This document shows positions 1-5,365 of a stretch of DNA of 5,486 nucleotides, piece by piece. Positions within the stretch are counted from its first letter, which is position 1. Each line of letters starts with the position of its first letter. A program made the translations under genes and the position numbers. Location: positions 1 through 5,486 of the forward strand of contig DATCVA010000097.1 of NCBI GenBank assembly GCA_036567205.1. Reading direction: 5' to 3'. The stretch is from DATCVA01 sp036567205 (lineage in GTDB: Bacteria; Pseudomonadota; Gammaproteobacteria; Burkholderiales; Burkholderiaceae_B). The notes beneath the pieces are model-generated. The model saw only the letters and a list, made by a program, of their open reading frames with translations, was not told where the DNA came from and ran no database searches.

Positions 1-318
1 AACGCCGCGGTCAAAAACAATCTTGGCGATGTGCAAAACCTTCTGGGCGGCGAAAACGGCCTGTCGAAACAGTTGGGCGCGGTAACCGATGCCTTTAACA
101 AAAGCGGCGGCCTGATCAGCGCGGCCCAGGACGGGGCCACCAAGTCGGCAGCCGATCTAAAGAAACAATTCGACGCCACCTCCGAGCGCATCGAAGCCAA
201 AATGGCCAACTATCGCGCGCAATTTACTGCGCTGGACAGCCTTGTTGCGCAAATGAACTCAACCAGCACCTATTTAACCCAGCAACTCTCCATGCTGGGC
301 AATATGAACGAAAAATAG
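1..318 (+). CDS. fliD: Flagellar filament cap protein FliD, C-terminal end (partial)
   Basis: This is the last 105 codons of an open frame that runs in from the left edge and ends with TAG at 316-318. FliD (HAP2) caps the growing filament outside the cell and folds incoming flagellin. The family is usually 400-500 residues, so about three quarters of the gene lies outside the window. What is visible is typical of a FliD C-terminus: a Gly/Asn-rich loop (LLGGENGLSKQL) followed by a long helical, Ala/Lys/Gln-rich stretch. It ends in a heptad-like segment (ALDSLVAQMNSTSTYLTQQL), which corresponds to the terminal D0 coiled coil. The identification is strengthened by fliS starting 2 nt downstream and fliT next but one, the standard fliD-fliS-fliT order. 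A GTG in frame at 31 is internal and not a start. Confidence 0.9.
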   Translation, partial: NAAVKNNLGDVQNLLGGENGLSKQLGAVTDAFNKSGGLISAAQDGATKSAADLKKQFDATSERIEAKMANYRAQFTALDSLVAQMNSTSTYLTQQLSMLGNMNEK

Positions 319-320
319 CG

Positions 321-755
321 ATGACATACTCTCCTTCTCGTGGGCGGCGCAGCCCCCATTCGGCACAGGCATACGCCAAGATTGGCCTCGAGACCCAGGT
401 TTTAAGCGCCAGTCCAGAGCACCTGATTACCTTGCTGTTTGACGGCGCCCGGACTTCTGTCGCCAAAGCAAAGCTATACCTGCAAAACAAAAACATCGAG
501 GGGCGCGGCCTTGCCATTTCGAAAGCCATCGATATTGTCGACTCGGGCCTAAAGGCCAGCATCGACATGGAAGCCGGCGGTGAACTGGCCCAAAACCTGA
601 CCGCCACCTACGAGTTGATAATTCGGAATTTGCTGCTCGCAAATCTTAACGCCGATATGGAAAAACTAAACCTGGCGGAACGCCTGCTCACGGACCTGGG
701 CGACGCATGGCGAATATCGGTAGACCCCTTGAAATCCGACGCTGCAGCTGTCTAG
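321..755 (+). CDS. fliS: Flagellin export chaperone FliS
   Basis: The product is 144 residues, within the usual FliS range of about 125-145. FliS is a small cytoplasmic helical chaperone that binds the C-terminal disordered region of flagellin, prevents premature polymerisation and delivers it to the export gate. Family hallmarks are clear: the N-terminal YAKIGLETQVLSASPEHLI stretch (about residues 18-37), LLFDGA (38-43), the IEGRGLAISKAIDIVDSGLK helix (59-78), MEAGGELAQNL (83-93) and LLLANLNAD (103-111). The ATG is 2 nt after the fliD stop and no good Shine-Dalgarno is seen, so translation probably depends on coupling to fliD. The first 15 residues are Ser/Arg-rich and not conserved in the family as I know it; no better internal ATG precedes the conserved core. 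The gene ends with TAG. Confidence 0.96.
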   Translation: MTYSPSRGRRSPHSAQAYAKIGLETQVLSASPEHLITLLFDGARTSVAKAKLYLQNKNIEGRGLAISKAIDIVDSGLKASIDMEAGGELAQNLTATYELIIRNLLLANLNADMEKLNLAERLLTDLGDAWRISVDPLKSDAAAV

Positions 756-822
756 CCTGACAGGTCTATTTTTAGAACTTAGTTATCAATACTCAACCGA
801 CGCTACTTCTGGCGACTTTATT

Positions 823-1158
823 ATGAGCAACTCTTCCTCGATTTTGCGTCAGTACGAACTTATTTCCGAGCTGTCCCACCAAATGCTTGCACAAGCGCGC
901 GCAGATCAGTGGGATGCTGTCATCGCACTTGGCCGGAATTACCACGCCGCAATCGAATCGCTGCGGGACATGGCGCCGCTGGCCAACGAAGACCGCCTGG
1001 CACGCAAACCCCTACTGGCAAAAATACTTGAAGACGACGCTCGCATACGCAACCTGGCCGCACCCGAACTGGTGCGCCTGGGCGCCCTGCTAGGCAACAT
1101 AAAACGGCACCAGTCCGTCCTGCACGCCTACTGCGCCCCTATACAGCCAGCGCCATGA
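823..1158 (+). CDS. fliT: Flagellar protein FliT (cap-protein export chaperone)
   Basis: The predicted product is 111 residues, small and almost entirely helical, matching the roughly 100-120 residue FliT family. In enteric bacteria FliT binds the FliD C-terminus as its export chaperone and, when free, inhibits the master regulator FlhDC. Sequence conservation in FliT is low. The call rests on the amphipathic N-terminal pattern (ILRQYELISELSHQMLAQAR, then W29 in DQWDAVIAL), on size, and on position directly after fliS. The start is the first ATG of the frame; its upstream sequence (CTGGCGACTTTATT) holds only a poor ribosome-binding site. A 67-nt gap separates it from fliS, and I found no convincing promoter there. 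The stop TGA overlaps the ATG of the next gene (ATGA), indicating translational coupling. Regulatory activity on FlhDC in this organism is inference only. Confidence 0.85.
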   Translation: MSNSSSILRQYELISELSHQMLAQARADQWDAVIALGRNYHAAIESLRDMAPLANEDRLARKPLLAKILEDDARIRNLAAPELVRLGALLGNIKRHQSVLHAYCAPIQPAP

Positions 1159-2429
1159 GCATCGGCGGCCCCTCGGCTCTGGGCACTTTGCTGGTTCAAC
1201 GCCTGGATGCCGTTCTTGGCACGACCTTATCGCAACAAACGAATATAGTATCGGGTGCACGGCCGGATGCGGTCACGCAGCCCGACCGCCCCCAACGGCC
1301 CGATGCAGCCCAAAACGAAACACTGCGCCACCCGCGCGAATCGGTCGAAAAGGCTACTGCCGGACGCGAACAGCAAATCCAGCAGGCGGTAGACAAGACA
1401 AAAATCGACGCTCGCCAGGCCTTGCTGGCAGGACGCCCGGCCCCCAATACGGCCAGCACACCCTCGGCGCCAACGACACTGGGAACGGCTGCTCGAACCA
1501 TACTGGCCCTGCTGGCTAATTACCCCGATCAGGCTCCTGCCATTATCGGCAAGACTCCGCTGGCCACCCCTGCCGTGAACGCTTCCGTTACGGGCGCCAC
1601 ATCGCCGGCCGGCGGCACAACCGCTTCGGCTAACGCGGCAAGCACACCGGCAACTGAAGCTGGCGCATCAACGGGCCCACAAGGCACGGCCGTGTCCCGG
1701 CCCCCCGGCGCAGTAACTGCCTCGGTGTTCATGCAGGCACTTTCCCAGGCGCTGCAAAACAGCGGCCTGTTTTATGAGTCGCATTTAAACAACGTGGCAT
1801 TTGGCAAACAAAGCCCGGCCAGTCTGATGCAAGAGCCCCAGGCGCAATTAGGCCGCGCCACGCAACCGGCCGTTAACAGCGCCCCCGGATCACAGGCATC
1901 CGCACTACCACCCGAAGGGAACACGGGCAGCCATAATATGGCTGCGCGCGCAGAAGCGGCTCCAACAGGCGCTGCGCCAACAACAACAGCCTCACCGGCT
2001 TTACCGCAAACCTCCCCCTTGGCAGGCCTGCATCCCGAGACTCATTTACTGGTCCGGCAACAACTGGAAGTTCTGGCTAATCAGACGCTGGTATGGCGCG
2101 GCGAAGCCTGGCCGAACACACCGCTCGAATGGGAAGTCCACCGGCGTCAAAGCTCGCCAGGCGAAACCGGCAGCACAGAACATGAACATTGGGCCACGCG
2201 GCTGAAGATTACATTACCCAACCTTGGCGAAGTAGAAGCGCGATTGAACCTGGTGAATCAACAGGTCATCATGCACCTTGTGGCACCCGGCGCGGCAAAC
2301 CTCTTAAGCGAGAACGGAGAACAATTACGCGCCCAATGCCTGGCCTCTGGACTGCAGCTTAGCCAGCTATCTATTAACTCGGAAGCTTCAACCCACACAC
2401 CGGACACCGAGACTGGCCATGACCTCTAG
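1155..2429 (+). CDS. FliK-like protein with hook-length-control C-terminal domain
   Basis: The predicted product is 424 residues. The N-terminal two thirds are Ala/Pro/Thr/Gln-rich and probably disordered, interrupted by two short conserved-looking islands: TAARTILALLANYP (about residues 111-124) and FMQALSQALQNSGLFYESHL (about 192-211), the latter followed by LMQEPQAQLGR. The C-terminal part (about 290-407) resembles the FliK hook-length-control domain (Flg_hook type): LLVRQQLEVLANQTLVWRGE, then LKITLPNLGEVEARLNL with the LPxLGxVExRL signature, and ASGLQLSQLSI. I remember this architecture, including the SGLFYESHL island, from Burkholderiales proteins annotated as FliK. A separate canonical fliK usually sits after fliJ, outside this window, so I leave the symbol blank. 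It starts on an ATGA overlap with fliT and ends 11 bp inside the FlhB-like gene, so it is very likely cotranslated with both. Its role in hook length or export switching is inferred. Confidence 0.85.
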   Translation: MSIGGPSALGTLLVQRLDAVLGTTLSQQTNIVSGARPDAVTQPDRPQRPDAAQNETLRHPRESVEKATAGREQQIQQAVDKTKIDARQALLAGRPAPNTASTPSAPTTLGTAARTILALLANYPDQAPAIIGKTPLATPAVNASVTGATSPAGGTTASANAASTPATEAGASTGPQGTAVSRPPGAVTASVFMQALSQALQNSGLFYESHLNNVAFGKQSPASLMQEPQAQLGRATQPAVNSAPGSQASALPPEGNTGSHNMAARAEAAPTGAAPTTTASPALPQTSPLAGLHPETHLLVRQQLEVLANQTLVWRGEAWPNTPLEWEVHRRQSSPGETGSTEHEHWATRLKITLPNLGEVEARLNLVNQQVIMHLVAPGAANLLSENGEQLRAQCLASGLQLSQLSINSEASTHTPDTETGHDL

Positions 2430-2730
2430 ACTCAACCCGCCTCTCGACAGCCGCCCCAGCGCTGTCGCCATTACCTATGACAAAACGGATTCGGCTCCAA
2501 GAGTCGTGGCCAAAGGCTACGGCAATCTGGCCGAAACCATCATCCGGACAGCGAAAGAAAACGACCTGTATGTTCATCAATCGCCCGAGCTGGTGGGATT
2601 ACTGATGCAAGTTGACCTGGATCAGCACATCCCTCCGCAACTGTATCTGGCTATTGCAGAGCTGCTGGCGTGGCTATATTCGCTTGAATCGGCAAGTGGC
2701 GCGCCTGCTGCTGCCCCCCCTCCACGATAA
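2419..2730 (+). CDS. Stand-alone FlhB cytoplasmic-domain-like protein (FhlB/YlqH type)
   Basis: The predicted product is 103 residues and matches only the C-terminal cytoplasmic domain of the export-gate protein FlhB (EscU/YscU/HrcU family); it has no membrane segments. Recognisable FlhB-C motifs are AVAITYDK (residues 15-22), APRVVAKGYGNLAETI (27-42), AKENDLYVHQSPELVGLL (46-63), and the C-terminal IPPQLYLAIAELLAWLYSL (72-90). In FlhB the autocleavage site NPTH lies just before this region. The aligned residues here are D10-S11-R12-P13, so the cleavage site is absent and the protein begins close to where the cleaved FlhB fragment would begin. The start ATG overlaps the end of the FliK-like gene by 11 bp, indicating coupling. 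The last dozen residues are Ala/Pro-rich. Such FhlB proteins exist in many flagellated bacteria; whether it docks in the export gate or binds the neighbouring FliK-like protein is unknown. Confidence 0.88.
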   Translation: MTSRLNPPLDSRPSAVAITYDKTDSAPRVVAKGYGNLAETIIRTAKENDLYVHQSPELVGLLMQVDLDQHIPPQLYLAIAELLAWLYSLESASGAPAAAPPPR

Positions 2731-2897
2731 GCTGTAAACAAACAAGCCTCGATCTTTGAATCGACCAAAGGGCGTCAGGTTTTTATGCCTATTCCAATCC
2801 AATGGTAAATACGAAGACGAGGCGCAGACGAAGCGCAGACATTACTTTTGTAAGGCAAGCGAAGGCGACAAAGTACAAGCCTGATATAGAAACGGAA
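2731..2897. other. Convergent intergenic gap with short tandem repeat and weak hairpins
   Basis: These 167 bp lie between the ends of the FlhB-like gene (+) and fliE (-), where a terminator is expected. Visible structures are modest. One is a 5-bp stem TCGAT/ATCGA at 2749-2764 with a 6-nt loop. Another is a weak stem GGCGT/ATGCC around 2771-2789 that encloses a T-run. At 2816-2840 there are two copies (10 of 11 identical) of GACGARGCGCA plus a partial third. At 2843-2875 there is an imperfect inverted repeat, TACTTTTGT against ACAAAGTA, with one bulged T. None has the strong GC stem plus T-tract of a clear intrinsic terminator in either direction. Open frames crossing this stretch are not gene-like. 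Confidence 0.6.
2816..2840. repeat. Two-copy 11-bp imperfect tandem repeat
   Basis: The unit GACGARGCGCA occurs at 2816-2826 (R=G) and 2827-2837 (R=A) and is followed by GAC at 2838-2840. The copies differ at one base. The repeat sits in the convergent gap between the FlhB-like gene and fliE. Its function is unknown; two copies could arise by simple slippage. Confidence 0.75.
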
Positions 2898-3230
2898 TTA
2901 AACGGGCATGCTGGCAACTTCCTGATATGCCGCCACCAGCCGGTTGCGCACTTGCAGCGTTGCCTGAAATGCAAGCCCGGCTTTTTGCATATCAATCATG
3001 ACGTCGTTCAACGATATGTCCGAGGCGCCCAACTCGAAAGCCTGCGCCTGCGCCGTCGAGGCATTTTGCATGTCGGACACGCGCTGCAGCGACCGCTGCA
3101 GCTCGGCGGCAAATCCGCCTGAAACCGACGATGGATTATCGGTACGAACCTTGGATAAAGAGGCGGCATCGGCCACCGCCCGCATCTGCGCAAGCATGCT
3201 TTCTATACCTGATAACTGTGAAATCGCCAT
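2898..3230 (-). CDS. fliE: Flagellar hook-basal body protein FliE
   Basis: The product is 110 residues, close to the about 104 of Salmonella FliE. FliE is an early secreted component that joins the MS ring (FliF) to the proximal rod and is needed for export of other rod proteins. Family features are present: the N-terminal SGIESMLAQMRA, the central FAAELQRSLQRVSDMQ with following AQAQAFELG, then the highly conserved ISLNDVMIDMQKAGLAFQA and RNRLVAAYQEVASMPV at the C-terminus. I chose the ATG at 3230 (MAISQLSG); an in-frame TTG five codons upstream (3245) is less likely. No strong Shine-Dalgarno is visible; the upstream bases read TTGATATTGAAAAAC. The gene is divergent from fliF, as in enteric bacteria, and its presumed leader contains a perfect 24-bp palindrome. 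It ends with TAA. Confidence 0.96.
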   Translation of the reverse strand: MAISQLSGIESMLAQMRAVADAASLSKVRTDNPSSVSGGFAAELQRSLQRVSDMQNASTAQAQAFELGASDISLNDVMIDMQKAGLAFQATLQVRNRLVAAYQEVASMPV

Positions 3231-3262
3231 GTTTTTCAATATCAAAATAAATAAACGGAAGC

Positions 3263-3286
3263 CGGCTTGCTTCGCGAAGCAAGCCG
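3263..3286. repeat. Perfect 24-bp palindrome in the fliE leader
   Basis: The arm CGGCTTGCTTCG (3263-3274) is followed immediately by its exact reverse complement (3275-3286). As DNA it is a two-fold symmetric site. As RNA from the fliE strand it would fold into a 10-bp stem with a CGCG loop, ending 32 nt before the fliE ATG. On that strand it is followed after a few bases by a T-rich stretch (TTTATTTATTTT), so an attenuator-like terminator is possible. Alternatives are an operator or a dispersed REP-type palindrome; the sequence alone does not decide. Confidence 0.9.
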
Positions 3287-3311
3287 CGATGATTCGGGCC
3301 TGAAAGCATCA

Positions 3312-3378
3312 GCTATACGCACCCTACGTGACACTGTACTAAATAGCAGACAACCATAAGCGCCGTATTACTTGCCAA
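3312..3378 (-). promoter_or_regulatory. Candidate FlhDC-type promoter for fliE
   Basis: Read on the - strand, TGCTATTT (3341-3348) matches 7 of 8 positions of the FlhDC half-site CGYTATTT. An upstream TAATACGG (about 3363-3370) resembles the opposing half-site AAATARCG. The spacer is 14 bp, longer than the usual 10-12. A possible -10, TATAGC (3312-3317), follows about 24 bp downstream, which suits a class II flagellar promoter. Transcription would begin near 3305, giving a leader of about 75 nt that includes the palindrome. This is hand matching to a remembered consensus. Confidence 0.3.
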
Positions 3379-3393
3379 AACACCTGCCTTTTC

Positions 3394-3482
3394 AAGCCTT
3401 AAAAGATAGCGGTACTAATTATTATGGTTGCTGGTTTGCTGCAACGCGAACCCGATCCTGCAATCGCAGCTACTTTATAAAA
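3394..3482 (+). promoter_or_regulatory. Candidate FlhDC-type promoter for fliF
   Basis: AAGCCTTAAAAGATAGCG (3394-3411) resembles the FlhDC left half-site AAYGSN2-3AAATARCG, with AGATAGCG matching 7 of the last 8. A degenerate right half (AATTATTATGGTT, 3418-3430) follows. A hexamer TATAAA at 3476-3481 could be the -10, placing the box roughly 55-95 bp upstream of a start near 3488. No good -35 is seen, as expected for an activator-dependent class II promoter. The resulting leader of about 180 nt is long. Master control by FlhDC is known in Bordetella and relatives; its use here is inferred. Confidence 0.3.
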
Positions 3483-3656
3483 GGCGCCCACCGTTTCCAT
3501 AAGTGATAAATAACCCCCAAAAGTAGTGCTTTTCGACGCTTGGTCCGCATCGAATTCCAGCAATAATTCATACTCCCATCACCCTTGTCTTGTCGCATGC
3601 ATATCTTGTTCACGAACTGCCAGACCTTATTGTTGCGCCGGCCCCTTTGCGCCGAT

Positions 3657-3661
3657 AGAGG
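3657..3661 (+). promoter_or_regulatory. Ribosome-binding site of fliF
   Basis: AGAGG lies 6 nt upstream of the ATG at 3668 and is the clearest Shine-Dalgarno sequence in the window. It supports the chosen fliF start, unlike the other genes here, which rely on overlaps or weak sites. Confidence 0.7.
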
Positions 3662-3667
3662 TCATCG

Positions 3668-5365
3668 ATGAGCCTACAGGCTGGTCTCCTGGCTCGCTTT
3701 CCCGCATTGTCGAAATTAACGAATTTGCCTAAACCGATACAACTCGGTTTGGCCGCTGCGGCTGTCGCCATCATTGTTGTGCTCCTGCTTTCCTCTCGGG
3801 CACCCGACTATCGCGTCCTGTTCTCGAATCTGGAAGACCGGGATGGCGGAGCTATCGTCACGGCCCTTACACAGATGAATGTGCCGTACAAATTTTCGGA
3901 AAACGGAACAGCCCTGATGGTCCCGGCCGATCGAGTGCATGAGACCCGCCTGCAACTGGCCGAGCAGGGCTTGCCTCGCGGAGGCGATGTAGGTTTCGAG
4001 CTTTTGGACAACACCCGCTTTGGCGCCAGCCAATTCACCGAACAAGTTACCTACCAACGCGCTCTTGAAGGCGAACTGGTCAGTTCTATCGAAGCGGTGC
4101 ACTCCGTCCAAAAGGCCAGGGTACATTTGGCAATACCGCGAGAAACGCTATTTGTGCGCGAACGGCAAGCACCCACCGCGTCCGTATTGCTTACCCTGTA
4201 TCCGGGGCGCACATTAAGCTCGTCACAGGTATCCGCCATAACATGGCTGGTATCTTCCAGCGTACCCAACCTTAATGCAGAAAATGTCTCGGTGGTGGAT
4301 CAAAACGGAAGGTTGCTGACCGCCCCGTCGGGCGAGGCTGGGGCAGACGGTACGCAACGCAGCTTTGTGAACGATATCGAACAGCGTACCGTACAACGTA
4401 TTCTGACGCTGGTCAGCCCACTGGTCGGGGCGGGCAACGTCCGGGCCCAGGCCACCGCCGATGTGGACTTTTCACTACGGGAACAAACCTCGGAAGTCTA
4501 TCGTCCCAATCAAAAGCCAGGCGAAGCAGCGGTACGCAGCGAACAAACCAGCAATTCCGAACAGTATCAGGTATTACCTCCGGAAGGCGTGCCCGGCGCG
4601 TTAACGAATCAACCGCCCGCCAACGCTACAGCGCCTATTGTTACCCCTGCCCCTGCGGCGGGCGCAGTTCCTAATGCAGCGGCCAATGCAGCTAACCAGG
4701 CTAATGCCGGGCCTAACGTTACGGCGACCACTAACCCGCTCAACGCTCCGGCCTGGACTAAACAACCCGGCAACAGCCGGCACGATGCCACAATCAACTA
4801 CGAAGTTGACCGAACCATCAGCCACATCAAAGACCCAACGGGGAAATTGCGCCGCCTTTCAGTCGCCGTCGTTGTTAATTACCAGCGCGACCGAGATGGC
4901 GAACTGGCCCCGCTGCCTGCCGCCGAGCTGGACAAGCTCAACGAACTGGTCAAAGACGCCATGGGATTCTCGCAAGAACGCGGCGACACTTTGACAGTGA
5001 TCAACAGTGAATTCAACGAGGCATCAGCCGAAACGCTGCCTGTCTGGAAGAACCCTGAATATCAGGCGCTGGCCCTTGCTCTTGGAAAATACCTTCTGAT
5101 TGCCCTGGCGGTTTTCCTGGTCTGGCGAAAAATTGTACGGCCTCTTGTGCAAAGCGCGGTTCAGGCCAACACCCAGGCAATGCCTGCGCCAGCCGCTGTT
5201 GACGACTCAACCGAAAAGCAAAAAGAAGCCGAAGCACTCAAGCGGGCAGCCTCAATGAGCCGCTACGAGGACAATTTAAATACAGCTCGCACTATGGCAC
5301 AAAAAGATCCCCGGGCGGTCGCCATGGTTCTGCGCACATGGATGGAAAAGAAAGATGGCAAGTGA
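3668..5365 (+). CDS. fliF: Flagellar MS-ring protein FliF
   Basis: The product is 565 residues, about the size of Salmonella FliF (560). FliF builds the MS ring in the inner membrane, the base on which rotor, rod and export gate assemble. Domains in order: cytoplasmic N-terminus; transmembrane helix at about 24-43 (IQLGLAAAAVAIIVVLLL); YscJ/FliF ring-building domain with APDYRVLFSNLEDRDGGAI (45-63), GLPRGGDVGFELLD (about 101-114), FTEQVTYQRALEGEL (about 123-137) and VHSVQKARVHLAIP; FliF C-terminal periplasmic domain (about 225-455) interrupted by an Ala/Asn/Pro/Thr-rich loop at about 310-370; second transmembrane helix at about 468-486 (LGKYLLIALAVFLVW); and the cytoplasmic FliG-binding tail (DPRAVAMVLRTWM, about 547-559). 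The ATG at 3668 has a good AGAGG ribosome-binding site. The last 11 bp overlap fliG, whose N-domain binds this very tail. I see no frameshift or missing segment. Confidence 0.98.
   Translation: MSLQAGLLARFPALSKLTNLPKPIQLGLAAAAVAIIVVLLLSSRAPDYRVLFSNLEDRDGGAIVTALTQMNVPYKFSENGTALMVPADRVHETRLQLAEQGLPRGGDVGFELLDNTRFGASQFTEQVTYQRALEGELVSSIEAVHSVQKARVHLAIPRETLFVRERQAPTASVLLTLYPGRTLSSSQVSAITWLVSSSVPNLNAENVSVVDQNGRLLTAPSGEAGADGTQRSFVNDIEQRTVQRILTLVSPLVGAGNVRAQATADVDFSLREQTSEVYRPNQKPGEAAVRSEQTSNSEQYQVLPPEGVPGALTNQPPANATAPIVTPAPAAGAVPNAAANAANQANAGPNVTATTNPLNAPAWTKQPGNSRHDATINYEVDRTISHIKDPTGKLRRLSVAVVVNYQRDRDGELAPLPAAELDKLNELVKDAMGFSQERGDTLTVINSEFNEASAETLPVWKNPEYQALALALGKYLLIALAVFLVWRKIVRPLVQSAVQANTQAMPAPAAVDDSTEKQKEAEALKRAASMSRYEDNLNTARTMAQKDPRAVAMVLRTWMEKKDGK

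Larger units (their letters stand above)
3231..3667. promoter_or_regulatory. Divergent fliE/fliF intergenic control region
   Basis: These 437 bp separate the divergent fliE and fliF starts and must carry promoters for both directions. It is visibly richer in A/T than the flanking genes around 3231-3260, 3371-3430 and 3471-3530. It contains a perfect palindrome near fliE, FlhDC-like half-sites around 3341-3378 and 3394-3434, a TATAAA hexamer at 3476-3481, and a sigma-54-like GG-N10-GC element at 3425-3440. The distal part (about 3490-3655) would be a long fliF 5' leader with no structure I can name. No convincing gene lies here. Confidence 0.75.

Noticed and set aside
224..642. Minus-strand open frames opposite fliS (224-607 and 427-642).
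   Set aside because: Shadow frames of fliD/fliS; Arg/Trp/Cys-rich composition typical of antisense translation in a GC-rich gene.
756..822. Possible FliA (sigma-28) promoter between fliS and fliT (TAGAACTT ... ACCGACGC).
   Set aside because: The spacer is about 15 bp instead of 11 and both halves match the consensus poorly.
1196..1732. Minus-strand open frames opposite the FliK-like gene.
   Set aside because: Ala/Gly/Val-rich shadows of the Ala/Pro/Thr-rich coding strand with no start signals.
2749..2764. Hairpin TCGAT/ATCGA as a terminator of the FlhB-like gene.
   Set aside because: Only a 5-bp stem with flanking mismatches and no adjacent T-tract on the + strand.
2802..3303. Open frames on the + strand across fliE (2802-3122 and 2998-3303).
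   Set aside because: They are antisense to the strongly conserved fliE frame, have no ribosome-binding site and no recognisable protein features.
3526..3732. A GTG-started, Cys/Ser-rich open frame overlapping the fliF start, considered as a leader peptide.
   Set aside because: No Shine-Dalgarno, unnatural composition, and it runs 65 bp into fliF in another frame; better explained as noise in the leader.
4601..4994. Open frames on both strands within the FliF low-complexity region.
   Set aside because: They are out-of-frame readings of a repetitive Ala/Asn/Pro coding stretch and lie inside an intact fliF.
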